From Alphaproteobacteria bacterium (lineage in GTDB: Bacteria; Pseudomonadota; Alphaproteobacteria; Micropepsales; Micropepsaceae), in assembly GCA_021324545.1 (NCBI GenBank), contig JAJPIX010000025.1, positions 1-43,328 on the forward strand: DNA of 43,328 bases, read 5' to 3'. This document shows positions 1 to 7,917 of this stretch, in pieces. Both the position numbers and the translations under genes were made by a program. The notes beneath the pieces were generated by a model. It saw nothing but the letters and a program-made list of their open reading frames with translations. It searched no databases and was not told where the DNA came from. Within the stretch, counting starts at the first letter, position 1; every line of letters begins with the position of its first letter.

Positions 1-66
1 CATGAAGCCGCGGGATACCGCAAGGTGCCGGCCGTCGCTGGCGATCTCGACGACGCGGCCAAGCAT
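1..66 (-). CDS. cas1: Cas1 integrase, N-terminal fragment cut by window edge
   Basis: Only the first 22 codons are present, beginning MLGRVVEIASDGRHLAVSRG. This resembles the N-terminus of Cas1 from type II-C loci, where Cas1 is the metal-dependent integrase that inserts new spacers together with Cas2. The ATG overlaps the cas9 stop (TGATG, one shared base), which implies translational coupling in a cas9-cas1 operon. The identification rests on the short N-terminal pattern plus its position directly after cas9; the catalytic residues lie outside the window. Confidence 0.75.
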   Translation of the reverse strand, partial: MLGRVVEIASDGRHLAVSRGFM

Positions 67-3000
67 CAGCCGGTCTTCCCTGTGCGCGGACCCGGATCGG
101 TCACCCTGCCGATTTCGTCGACGCCAACCTTGCGAAATCCTTTCTTTTTAAGGCTGCTCGCGCTTTCTTTGAAATATTTCAGTTCCTTGTCGCGCACACG
201 CGCATCTACGTTCGACTCATTGTGGTCGATCAAATAGACATGTCCCTTCCCGCTTTCCGTGCTCAATTTACATACGCGCACAATCCGGCGCTCTTCATTT
301 TGATAAATGGCGCATAGATCGTCTATCTGGATCCTGAACAACTTCTTCGCCGCCGGGTGCGGCCGCTCCGTCGCCGGGTTGTAGTCCGGCTGGTTCGCAT
401 CGAAACGCCGAATGATGACGGTCTTCCAGCTTCCGTCAGGCAGTTGGTAAATGTCGGCGAACGCGTTCCCGTCCGGCCTGTAAGCTTTGTATGGCTTGCC
501 GGTTTTCCGTTCCTTGATCGGAACCACTCCAACGTCGTCGGTCACGCGCACGCGTCGCACTTTTACCTTTCGGCCATTCAACTGGACGCCTACTCTTGCG
601 GCATGCTCGGCGAACAGGCCCGCAGCGTTTTTCTTTTTCCGGTTTGACTCTTCGAGAGGCTTTTCCGTTGCGGAAGGCTTTGCATTTTTGAATGTCTTCC
701 ATTCTGCGATCAGCGCTTCACGCAGGGCGTGATCTCGAACTCTTGGAAGCCAAGCATCCATGTCCTTCGGCGTCAGAAGGCTTGCAAGAGATTTGCGCCA
801 AACGACGTTCCCGCTTCCATTTTTCCCCGGGGCGATCAGGCCATAGGCGGTATCGTTATGCAGCGATCCCGAAGTTTGGGATTTTCCTTTCGCGCTCTTC
901 GTTTTTGCCATCCACGGGAAGGTGCCGTGATCGGGCTTATGCGAAACGATCAGGCGTTCCAGCTGCGGGCGCAGAATGTCGGGCGTGAAGCCCTCCCAGG
1001 GCGGCGGCATCTGGTCGATCAGGCGCTTGCGATCGGCATCGGAATTCATTGCCGAAATCCGCTGCAACAGCCGCTGGTCCGTCATGGCAATGACAAAAGC
1101 GTCGATGGCGTGATGGCGGTGATCGTCGCGGTTCTTGCGCGGGCGGTCGTCGCCGTCGCCGTCGCCACCCAACCGGTTGTGATCGGAAAGCAGCGCGTTC
1201 AGTCCCCATTTGCCGCGCAACATGGCCGTCAGCCTGCCGGGGATGGCGCGGACACGAAGGCGCTGTTCATCTTTCTCATTGTACAGATGCGACAGGTAAA
1301 ACCGCGCTATTCGTGAAAGATACTTCGTCTCATTGAGTTGCCGATCGAGGAACTTTGCCTCATCCGCGAACTTCTCCATGGCATCGGGATAGAATCGCCA
1401 GCGTTTGTTCGGCGGCAAGGCATCCGCGCGCATCTTGATTTCTTCATAATTGTAGGTGCGCCCGCCGATGGTGGGATTGGCGTGAAACGCATCGTAGGGG
1501 GAGCGGTCTTTCTTGGCGCGATTGGCTTCGCGCAGGCACAGCACCTTGTTCGCCATCGAATCGTCGAGCGTTTTCGAGAAAGGCAGAATGTGCTCGATTT
1601 CGGTGCTCTCATTGATGGCCATTGAGAATGAAATTGGGCTGCCTGTGAAGGGGCATACATTCTCGGCCCCGTATTTCTGCTCCTCCCACAGGCGCAATTT
1701 GCGCAACAGATGCGGTGTCGGCGTTCCGCCGGCTGCGCGGATGTCTTTTTCGCGACGCTCGTTTGCCTCCTTATTCTTAAGATTTTTCTGGCGTTCCTTG
1801 TCCTTCTCCTCCTTGTTCATCTTGAGCTCGCGCGCGAGCTCGATAACGATCTCCTCCGGTTTTCCGTAGGTCTCGATCAGGCGGTTGACCAGGCGCCGAA
1901 GCTGGCCAAGTCCGATATGCACCGTGGGGTTGGCGAGGCGCCCATAATGGGCCACTTCATCTTCCTTCGGCTTCGTGGGATCGCCGCCGACGCACTGCCG
2001 TTCGAGAACAGCGCCGTAGTACGGCAGCCGGTCCAATGCCCTGCTGGAGCGAAAATCGGAGTGGGAGCCATATTCCGGAATCTCGGCCACAGCATCGGCG
2101 TAAACCAGTCCCTGTTCCTCCATCACAGGAAGCAGCTTGTTGATGGCCTTCTCGCTAAGCCGCGCATAGCCATCGGGCAGTCCCGTGTGTGAAAGCTTCT
2201 TCGCCGCAGTTTCATCCAGCCCCCATTCGTCCTGGGCAACCCGCTCGATTTCGTCCGGCTTCTCCGTTTCGATCAGTTTGCGCACGATTTCCGTCCGCTG
2301 CGCGACCGGCATGTCCAGCCAGCGTTTTCCGAAAATCTCTTTCATCCGCGCGGCAGTCTCGTCGCCTTTAAGGGCCTTGCGATTCTCGTCCAGCAAATTG
2401 ATCCGCGCCCCGGATGGCAGCTTCAGAAGCTTCAGCAACGTATCCAGCTCCAATTTCTTTCGGGTGCGTAGCTCCTTCAACACCCTGTCGCGCTGTTCCC
2501 GTGTCAGCGGCTTTGCGGGTTCGCCCGGCGCAAGAATGCGAAGGTTGTTTGTTTCCTGCACCATTCGGAATTCCTGGGCGCAGGGCAGGGCGCGGTGGGC
2601 GCGCCGCTCGCCCTTTTCCAGGAGGCACCAGCCGGGATCGACGGGCCTCAGGTTGCGCTGAAAAAAGATGATTTTGCGCAGCTCATCCCACTGTTCCGGC
2701 CGCAGCGTCTGGTGTGGCGCCTGAACCTCGCGGATTTTGTCGAACTCGTGTTCATAGAGGCTGCGGTCGGTATAGAAGCCGGCTTCAGGCCGCGCACGCA
2801 CCATCTTTCCCCTGCGCCGGCGATTCCAGAGATACTCGCCGAGCGTTTTCGCGCCGCTCCGTTCGATCCGCTGCTTCAGTTCGATAATGCGCGGCTGAAT
2901 CTTGCTCTTGTCGTCCGGCTCGTCAGTCTTGCGATTGGATTTGAAGCCCCGCCGCTGGTTCAGGTGGAATAGTGCCCGGCCGAGTTCATGGGGCTTGGCA

Positions 3001-3329
3001 GCACCGTTCACGGCTTTCGCCCGCAGCTCGTATGGATCCAGACGAACCAGTGCCTGCCGCTCTGCTTCGTCCGCCGGCATCAGTCCGGTGGCGATCAGCG
3101 CATCCATCAGGTCGGAACGGCGAGCGAGATACCGATCGCGCCGACGGCGCATCGCGCGCGGGGTCCGGCGCTGGATGGCCAGCGACTCTCCGTCTTTCGG
3201 ATTGCGGCCGTCGCTAAAAACGCGCGCGCCTCCGCCTATGGAAGCGGCAGGGGCGCCATCGGCGTCCAGACCCACACACCACCAGCCAATCGAGTTTGTC
3301 CCGACGTCAAGACCCAGCCTGTATTTCAT
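66..3329 (-). CDS. cas9: Type II-C CRISPR effector nuclease Cas9
   Basis: This is an RNA-guided double-strand DNA endonuclease of 1087 residues, the usual size for compact II-C enzymes. RuvC-I is at residues 4-15 with catalytic D8. An arginine-rich bridge helix spans about 51-80. RuvC-II (IVIELAREL) carries E497. The HNH domain has the IEHILPFS motif with catalytic H580. RuvC-III (HHAIDAF) carries H740 and D743. The C-terminal third should hold the PAM-interacting region, whose specificity cannot be read here. All nuclease residues are intact, so the protein looks active. The start is an ATG with GGGAGGGG just upstream. It is followed by cas1 with a one-base stop/start overlap. The candidate tracrRNA lies upstream on the opposite strand. 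Confidence 0.98.
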   Translation of the reverse strand: MKYRLGLDVGTNSIGWWCVGLDADGAPAASIGGGARVFSDGRNPKDGESLAIQRRTPRAMRRRRDRYLARRSDLMDALIATGLMPADEAERQALVRLDPYELRAKAVNGAAKPHELGRALFHLNQRRGFKSNRKTDEPDDKSKIQPRIIELKQRIERSGAKTLGEYLWNRRRRGKMVRARPEAGFYTDRSLYEHEFDKIREVQAPHQTLRPEQWDELRKIIFFQRNLRPVDPGWCLLEKGERRAHRALPCAQEFRMVQETNNLRILAPGEPAKPLTREQRDRVLKELRTRKKLELDTLLKLLKLPSGARINLLDENRKALKGDETAARMKEIFGKRWLDMPVAQRTEIVRKLIETEKPDEIERVAQDEWGLDETAAKKLSHTGLPDGYARLSEKAINKLLPVMEEQGLVYADAVAEIPEYGSHSDFRSSRALDRLPYYGAVLERQCVGGDPTKPKEDEVAHYGRLANPTVHIGLGQLRRLVNRLIETYGKPEEIVIELARELKMNKEEKDKERQKNLKNKEANERREKDIRAAGGTPTPHLLRKLRLWEEQKYGAENVCPFTGSPISFSMAINESTEIEHILPFSKTLDDSMANKVLCLREANRAKKDRSPYDAFHANPTIGGRTYNYEEIKMRADALPPNKRWRFYPDAMEKFADEAKFLDRQLNETKYLSRIARFYLSHLYNEKDEQRLRVRAIPGRLTAMLRGKWGLNALLSDHNRLGGDGDGDDRPRKNRDDHRHHAIDAFVIAMTDQRLLQRISAMNSDADRKRLIDQMPPPWEGFTPDILRPQLERLIVSHKPDHGTFPWMAKTKSAKGKSQTSGSLHNDTAYGLIAPGKNGSGNVVWRKSLASLLTPKDMDAWLPRVRDHALREALIAEWKTFKNAKPSATEKPLEESNRKKKNAAGLFAEHAARVGVQLNGRKVKVRRVRVTDDVGVVPIKERKTGKPYKAYRPDGNAFADIYQLPDGSWKTVIIRRFDANQPDYNPATERPHPAAKKLFRIQIDDLCAIYQNEERRIVRVCKLSTESGKGHVYLIDHNESNVDARVRDKELKYFKESASSLKKKGFRKVGVDEIGRVTDPGPRTGKTG

Positions 3330-3345
3330 TTGCCCCTCCCGGTCC

Positions 3346-3356
3346 CAATACTATTG
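3346..3356. promoter_or_regulatory. Perfect 11-bp palindrome between cas9 and the tracrRNA promoter
   Basis: CAATACTATTG has two 5-base arms around a single central base. It lies just upstream of the cas9 ribosome binding site and overlaps the first bases of the -35 element proposed for the divergent tracrRNA. A repressor bound here could affect both transcripts. Only the symmetry and position are seen; no regulator is known. Confidence 0.3.
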
Positions 3357-3382
3357 CAGTCAAGCCGGACCCGCGCTATTCT
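3354..3382 (+). promoter_or_regulatory. Candidate promoter of the tracrRNA
   Basis: TTGCAG at 3354-3359 and TATTCT at 3377-3382 are separated by exactly 17 bases. Transcription would begin near 3389-3390, immediately before GCAAATCGAA, where the anti-repeat is expected. The -35 matches the consensus at only three of six positions. The exact spacing and its fit with the RNA below are the main support. Confidence 0.45.
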
Positions 3383-3389
3383 TGACATG

Positions 3390-3512
3390 CGCAAATCGAA
3401 TATTTAGCCGATAGGAGATCGCGCGCCGTTCCCAAGGCCTCCGGGCCGAGGAACCGTTAACAAGGATAAATGTCCACAAAATCGGAAGGCGGGCTACGGC
3501 CCGCCTTCCTGC
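3390..3512 (+). ncRNA. Candidate tracrRNA of the type II-C CRISPR system
   Basis: The 185-bp gap between cas9 and the GH1 gene has no reading frame but has the layout of a tracrRNA of about 120 nt. A putative anti-repeat lies at 3390-3425. It is followed by a two-step hairpin at 3429-3454 (GTTCC/GGAAC enclosing GGCC-TCCG-GGCC). Next come an ACCGTTAACAAGG segment and a short nexus-like stem (GGA-TAAATG-TCC, 3464-3475). The transcript would end in a perfect 11-bp hairpin at 3484-3509. GAACCGTT before the nexus is reminiscent of Neisseria-type tracrRNA. Because the CRISPR repeat is outside the window, anti-repeat complementarity cannot be tested, so strand and boundaries are inferred. Confidence 0.5.
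3484..3509. terminator. Bidirectional intrinsic terminator hairpin
   Basis: An 11-bp perfect stem (GGAAGGCGGGC / GCCCGCCTTCC) closes a TACG tetraloop. Read leftward it lies a few bases after the GH1 stop and is followed by GATTTTGT, a reasonable U-tract. Read rightward it is followed by TGCTTTC and would end the candidate tracrRNA. Confidence 0.7.
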
Positions 3513-3514
3513 TT

Positions 3515-4753
3515 TCAGGTCAACGCGTTGCGTCTTGCAATCTCGCCCAGCCACCAGGCGGAGGGCTTGGGCTTGCGGGCCTGCGTCGCACGGTCAACCT
3601 CCACCAATCCGAATTTCGGGCGATAGCCTTCCAGCCACTCGAAATTGTCGAGCATGGACCAGTGGATGTAACCGCGCACATCCACGCCGTCTTTCAGCGC
3701 GCGCCGCACGCCTTCCAGCGCCCGGCGCGTATATTCGATGCGGCGGGCATCGTCCTCCGTGCCGATGCCGTTCTCCGTCACGATGACGGGGCAGCCGCTC
3801 ACCTTCGCCGCCTGGCGCACGGTGGCTTCCAGCGCCTCGGGGTAGAATTCGTATCCCATCTGCGTGCGCTCCGTGCCGTCGGCCGGCGGCAGCACGCGGT
3901 TGTCGGCAAAGATCACGCGCGTATAGGTCTGCACGCCCACATAATCGTCGCCCTTCGCGGCCTCCAGGAACTGGCGGTTGATGATCTTGTCCGCCATCTC
4001 GTGCAGCGCTTCGCCGCCGGGCCCCGGCTGGAAATCGTTCAGCGCCAGCGTCACGCCCACGGGCGCTTTGGTGCCGCTCGCCTTGATCGCTTCGTAGCCC
4101 TTGCGGTGCGCCGCGATCAGATGGGGTGTGGCCTTGTGGCCGTCGCCGGAAAGATAGGGCGCAAACCGTCCCCGCTCGCCGCCGCAAAGCCGCGCGGCCT
4201 CCGCCAGCACCCGTTCGCGCTCGCCGCTGCCTGCGATCCCGACGGCCTCGCGCATCAGCGTCACCATGACGGGAATGTTCGCCTCGTTGATGGTGCAGGC
4301 GTAGGCGAAGAGATCGCCCAGCGCTTTCGCGGCCCGCTCCGCATAGCGGGCAAACCGGTCCACCGATTTTGCGTCTTCCCAGCCGCCATCTTTCGTGAAC
4401 CAGAGGGGTGCGGTGAAATGGTGGAACGTCACCATCGGCTTTACATCGTTCGCAAGGCAGCAGGCGATCATCCGCCGGTAGTGGTCGAGCGCCGCGGCCG
4501 AGAAAAATCCTTCCTCGGGTTCGATGCGCGCCCATTCGATGGAGAAGCGATAGGTGTTGAAGCCAAGCCCCTTCAGCATCGCGATATCCTGCGGATAAAG
4601 GTGATAGTGGTCGCAGGCATCGCCCGAAGGCTCGGCGAACAGGCTGTCCGGCATCCATTCCATGAGCCACAGGTCGCAGGATGTGTTGGCCCCTTCCACC
4701 TGATGGGCGGCGGTCGCCGTGCCCCACAGGAATCCGTCCGGAAATCCGTTCAT
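3515..4753 (-). CDS. Glycoside hydrolase family 1 beta-glycosidase
   Basis: This 412-residue retaining beta-glycosidase has a (beta/alpha)8 barrel; 400-470 residues is usual for GH1. The N-terminus FPDGFLWGTATAAHQVEG is the family signature. The acid/base glutamate is E157 in TINEAN and the nucleophile is E327 in IVTENG. HWSMLDNFEWLEGY near 364-377 forms the aglycone/glycone pocket. The acid/base motif reads NEA rather than the usual NEP. No signal peptide is visible, so it is probably cytoplasmic and acts on imported beta-glucosides or related sugars; the substrate cannot be assigned. The ATG at 4753 overlaps the stop of the upstream SDR gene (ATGA), so the two form an operon. The frame is open further upstream, but that part lies inside the SDR gene and is not used. 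Confidence 0.93.
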   Translation of the reverse strand: MNGFPDGFLWGTATAAHQVEGANTSCDLWLMEWMPDSLFAEPSGDACDHYHLYPQDIAMLKGLGFNTYRFSIEWARIEPEEGFFSAAALDHYRRMIACCLANDVKPMVTFHHFTAPLWFTKDGGWEDAKSVDRFARYAERAAKALGDLFAYACTINEANIPVMVTLMREAVGIAGSGERERVLAEAARLCGGERGRFAPYLSGDGHKATPHLIAAHRKGYEAIKASGTKAPVGVTLALNDFQPGPGGEALHEMADKIINRQFLEAAKGDDYVGVQTYTRVIFADNRVLPPADGTERTQMGYEFYPEALEATVRQAAKVSGCPVIVTENGIGTEDDARRIEYTRRALEGVRRALKDGVDVRGYIHWSMLDNFEWLEGYRPKFGLVEVDRATQARKPKPSAWWLGEIARRNALT

Positions 4754-5553
4754 TGGCCCGGCCTCCGCGTTCCGGCGATGGTCAGATGCAGCCCGCCGTC
4801 CACGAGAATCGTTTCGCCCGTGGTCAGGCGCGATTGCGGCCCCGCCAGATACAGGATTGTGTCCGCAACAACCTCCGCATCGGCCACGCGCTTCAGCGGC
4901 GCGACATCGGCCTGCTCGGTTGCCAGCCGCTTCGACACGTCGTCGCCGAAGCGCTTGCTGAACCAGGGCGTGGCCACATAGCCGGGGCAGACGGCGTTCA
5001 CGCGCACCTCCGGCGCCAGCGCGCGCGCCAGCGAAAGCGTCAGCGTGTTCATCGCGCCTTTCGACGCCGCATAGGCGATGGACGAGCCGATTCCCGTGAG
5101 CGCCGCGATGGAAGACACATTCACCACCGCGCCGCTGCCGCTTTTCTTCAGCGCCGGCAGGCAGGCCCGCACCATCTGGAATGCGCCGATCACGTTGGTG
5201 GCATAGATGGCCGCGAAGTCCTCCGCCGACAGCGCGTCCAGATCGGCATGCGCGGCGAACTTCGTGGTGCCGGCGTTGTTCACAAGAATGTCGATTCGGC
5301 CAAACGCCTCCATGGCGGCCGCCGCAAGCCTGCGGCAATCGGCGTCATCGGCCACATCGCCCTGCACGACCCGCACGTCGCCGCCGTTCTTCCGCACGAT
5401 TGCGGCAGTCTCTTCGGCTTCCGCGGCGCTTTTTGAAAAATTCACAACCACGCCCGCGCCGCGGCGCGCCAGCTGGATGGCCGCCGCCTGGCCGATGCCG
5501 CTGGACGACCCGGTCACGATGGCCGCCTTGCCCTTGAAATTCCCCTGTTCCAT
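4750..5553 (-). CDS. SDR-family NAD(P)-dependent oxidoreductase
   Basis: This 267-residue classical short-chain dehydrogenase has a Rossmann fold. It shows TGSSSGIG (14-21) for cofactor binding, NNAG (92-95), the catalytic serine at 148, and YAASK with Y161 and K165. The C-terminal ILVDGG is typical of FabG and glucose-1-dehydrogenase-like members. Substrate is unknown. Coupling to a GH1 glycosidase suggests that it oxidises a sugar or aglycone released by that enzyme (inference). I chose the ATG at 5553, preceded by GGGAG, over a start 36 bases upstream that would run into the divergent phosphatase gene. Confidence 0.9.
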   Translation of the reverse strand: MEQGNFKGKAAIVTGSSSGIGQAAAIQLARRGAGVVVNFSKSAAEAEETAAIVRKNGGDVRVVQGDVADDADCRRLAAAAMEAFGRIDILVNNAGTTKFAAHADLDALSAEDFAAIYATNVIGAFQMVRACLPALKKSGSGAVVNVSSIAALTGIGSSIAYAASKGAMNTLTLSLARALAPEVRVNAVCPGYVATPWFSKRFGDDVSKRLATEQADVAPLKRVADAEVVADTILYLAGPQSRLTTGETILVDGGLHLTIAGTRRPGQ

Positions 5554-5630
5554 CCCGCGGCTCCCGCGCCTATGTTCTGTCCGTGACATCGTATAGCGCC
5601 CGGATGATGCCGCAAGGATCGGCCGCCGCC

Positions 5631-6245
5631 ATGGCCGCCCTTGAACCCGAAAGCGCGCCCGCGAAGGCGGGGGAGGCGGGCCGCCAGCGGATCATCCTCA
5701 TCCGCCATGGCAAGCCGCACATCGAACTGTCGCCGCGCACCGGTCACCACGGCTTTCGCGATTACATCGACGATTACGAAGAAGCCGGGCTCGATCCGCT
5801 AAGCGCGCCGCCGGACGAATTGCAGGATCTGGTGAAAGAGCTGACCTGCGTCTTCACCAGCGGAAAACGCCGGGCGCAGGAAAGCGCAGCCGTGCTCGCG
5901 CCTCACGCCGAGCTGATTGCCGATCCGCTTTTCGCCGAAGCGCCGCTCGCATCCCCGCGCATTCCGCTTCTGCGGATGACGGTGCCCAAATGGGCGGTGG
6001 TGAGCCGCATTCTCTGGTATGCGGGCTTCAGCCCCAGAATCGAAGGCTATCGCCGCAGCAAGCATCGCGCGCGCAGGGCCGCCGATATCCTGATGGCGCG
6101 CGCGCAGGCCGACGGCGCGGCCGCGCTGGTGGCGCACGGCTATTTCAACTATCTCATCGGCGGGCAGCTGCGCCGCCGCGGCTTCCGCCAGACCGGCCGC
6201 CACAAGGCCAAATACTGGAACGCGGTGGTGTACGAGAAGGATTGA
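5631..6245 (+). CDS. Histidine phosphatase (phosphoglycerate mutase-like) family protein
   Basis: About 204 residues. The RHG phospho-acceptor motif is IILIRHGKPHI, with the catalytic histidine near residue 26. A second conserved histidine is in LVAHGYFNYLIG near the C-terminus. Family members remove or transfer phosphate through a phosphohistidine; this one has no recognisable specific substrate. The start is uncertain: GTG 5583 and ATG 5604 are also in frame. ATG 5631 has AAGGA upstream and leaves about 77 bp for a divergent promoter shared with the SDR-GH1 operon. Confidence 0.85.
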   Translation: MAALEPESAPAKAGEAGRQRIILIRHGKPHIELSPRTGHHGFRDYIDDYEEAGLDPLSAPPDELQDLVKELTCVFTSGKRRAQESAAVLAPHAELIADPLFAEAPLASPRIPLLRMTVPKWAVVSRILWYAGFSPRIEGYRRSKHRARRAADILMARAQADGAAALVAHGYFNYLIGGQLRRRGFRQTGRHKAKYWNAVVYEKD

Positions 6246-6257
6246 CGCAACCGCGCT

Positions 6258-6629
6258 CTACGCTCTCGCGGCATCAGCCAAGTCTTTGTCCAGTGTGACA
6301 AGCTCGGCGCGGCGCTGTCGCGCCAGCAGGAGATAACTTGCGTCATAGGCGCTCAGATGCAGCAGGTTGGCAACTTCGACGATGGCTGGTGGCTCCACGT
6401 CGTGCAGGTCAATCGGAAAACTGGGCAATTTTCTGAATCTCGCACGAATCGCGTCACGGTCTTTCGGGTGTTGCCGCAGCTTCTTGAGGCAAACGCTGCT
6501 CATCTCATAGGGAAGCAATGTCGGCGCAAGAAGGCGATGTCCCGCAAGACGCAGTTCCACGGAGCCGCCTTCCGGTTCGCTGAAGATGATGGCCGCAAGA
6601 GCAGAGGCATCGACCACCTTATCGGCCAT
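6258..6629 (-). CDS. vapC: PIN-domain ribonuclease toxin, VapC family
   Basis: This 123-residue PIN domain has the expected acidic metal-binding residues: D7 (VVDASAL), E42 (LPYEMSS), D96 (AYDASYLLLA) and D114 (TLDKDL). VapC toxins cleave tRNA or rRNA in a Mg-dependent way and are silenced by their paired antitoxin. The gene starts inside the end of the antitoxin gene, and GAGG precedes the ATG at 6629. A GTG one codon earlier is the alternative start. Its target RNA cannot be inferred. Confidence 0.9.
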   Translation of the reverse strand: MADKVVDASALAAIIFSEPEGGSVELRLAGHRLLAPTLLPYEMSSVCLKKLRQHPKDRDAIRARFRKLPSFPIDLHDVEPPAIVEVANLLHLSAYDASYLLLARQRRAELVTLDKDLADAARA

Positions 6630-6861
6630 CACGATCCTCGCGGATCATGCGTACTGATTCGGAAGGCGTCTTGAGCGCGATCTTCTTGAGTGCAGATACG
6701 GCCTCTTCGAAGCTTAGCCGGGTTTCGGCAGGCTCGGCCGTTATCCGATCGATGATCGCCATCAGCTCGCCTTGCAACGAGCGGTGATTGCGCTTGGCCC
6801 GAAGCTTCAGTTTCCTCACCTTTTCGGCGGGCACATTCTTGATCGAAATGTTGACGCCCAT
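6619..6861 (-). CDS. vapB: VapB/FitA-like antitoxin, ribbon-helix-helix type
   Basis: 80 residues. The N-terminus, MGVNISIKNVPAEKVRKLKL, looks like the beta-strand and first helix of a ribbon-helix-helix DNA-binding domain (FitA/Arc-like). The C-terminal half, rich in charged residues and ending REDRDGR, would bind and neutralise the PIN toxin. The ATG at 6861 has GAGAGG upstream. The stop lies inside the toxin gene, the classic antitoxin-first order with overlap. Such antitoxins usually autoregulate their operon. I saw no clear operator in the 87 bp upstream. Confidence 0.85.
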   Translation of the reverse strand: MGVNISIKNVPAEKVRKLKLRAKRNHRSLQGELMAIIDRITAEPAETRLSFEEAVSALKKIALKTPSESVRMIREDRDGR

Positions 6862-6948
6862 CGCGGTGGCCTCTCGCTGGTTCCATATTGAAGCAGAAAT
6901 GGAGCCGAAATGCAACCTCCGGGGGCGGTTGGCGCGGCCGCGGAACCC

Positions 6949-7908
6949 TCAGGCTGCCGCTTTGAATTTCTCGAAACGTCGCGCCAGGCGCTCCTTGTCC
7001 GGTAAATCAACACTGCGCCTGGGCTCGCGGAGGCGCGCTCCATCGAACTTCCGCAGCGCCTCCAGCGTCGGGCCGTCGCTGAGGGAAAGAAGCCGTTCGG
7101 AAACGTGAACCCTGTAATCAGGATCGATGCCGATCATATGATTGTCGAATGCCGCATGATGGATTTTCGACAACGGCAAACCGTTCTTTACAGTCGGCTG
7201 ACCTAATCGCTCATCTCCATCATCAATAATATGCGCAGCATCGAGCAACAACGGCTCGGGCAAGCCGGATATTGCGCAACGCCCGTTATAGGCGCTGAGC
7301 ACCATTTCGCGAAATGACGCCTGATGCAGCCGCTGTTTGACCATCCGTAAGGCATAACGGCGTTCCAGCGCACTTTGCGGCGGTGCAGTTGCCGCCTCTA
7401 CTTCCGAGAAGACCAGCTTTGCCTTGAGAGCCTTGGGATCGAACCCAACGATAAATGTTGGAACATTCGCCTGATAAAGCCCGGGTGCGGTGCCAAGGAA
7501 ATATATGACCGGAATTTGCAGATCCATTGCGTCCCGGAGCCAGCGATTGTCCGCGGCGTCGGGATTGTCGCCCATGAAGGCATAATCGACCGTGTCGTCT
7601 CCCTCGTAAATCTGTCGGTGAGCCTCACGCTGGTCATCGTACCAAACGCGCCGTCCCGGCGCCTTTATCACAGTTCGAATGGACAGGAGGTGACGCATTT
7701 GGCGGGGTTTGAATATGCCGCGCTGCGGATTGACGAGCGGAATTCGTGTCCCGCGAAACTGGAAGCCGTTCAGTATTTGTCTTGAGGTGAGATTGCCGTT
7801 CAGCCTCGTCAGCCGGCGCACTTCGGCGAATGCGGCGCTCCGGATTTCCGTGTCAACGTCCGCCTTATCGAAGCGAAAATATCCCGCAACATCTTCAAAA
7901 CCGGGCAA
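6949..7908 (-). CDS. HNH endonuclease (HNH_2-type), putative restriction nuclease
   Basis: 319 residues. The C-terminal 120 residues hold a beta-beta-alpha metal nuclease: DAAHI with H226, KNGLPL with N242, and HHAAFD with H250/H251. The N-terminal 200 residues (FRGTRIPLVNPQRGIFKPRQ and the following part) match standalone HNH nucleases of proteobacteria often annotated as putative restriction enzymes. Their N-terminal domain may recognise DNA, but target and modification dependence are not established. The start is a TTG with GAGGA eight bases upstream. That ribosome binding site overlaps the stop codon of the preceding dehydrogenase gene, so the two genes are translationally linked. Confidence 0.85.
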   Translation of the reverse strand: MPGFEDVAGYFRFDKADVDTEIRSAAFAEVRRLTRLNGNLTSRQILNGFQFRGTRIPLVNPQRGIFKPRQMRHLLSIRTVIKAPGRRVWYDDQREAHRQIYEGDDTVDYAFMGDNPDAADNRWLRDAMDLQIPVIYFLGTAPGLYQANVPTFIVGFDPKALKAKLVFSEVEAATAPPQSALERRYALRMVKQRLHQASFREMVLSAYNGRCAISGLPEPLLLDAAHIIDDGDERLGQPTVKNGLPLSKIHHAAFDNHMIGIDPDYRVHVSERLLSLSDGPTLEALRKFDGARLREPRRSVDLPDKERLARRFEKFKAAA

Positions 7909-7917
7909 GGCAGGTCC

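Noticed and set aside
3382-3387. A perfect TTGACA as the -35 of the tracrRNA
   Set aside because: No acceptable -10 lies 16-18 bp downstream, and it would start transcription after the likely anti-repeat. The pair TTGCAG/TATTCT fits better.
3470-4981. A 503-codon open frame on the plus strand opposite the GH1 and SDR genes
   Set aside because: It is antisense to two genes with intact catalytic motifs. High-GC codon structure opens this frame, and its product has no recognisable domain.
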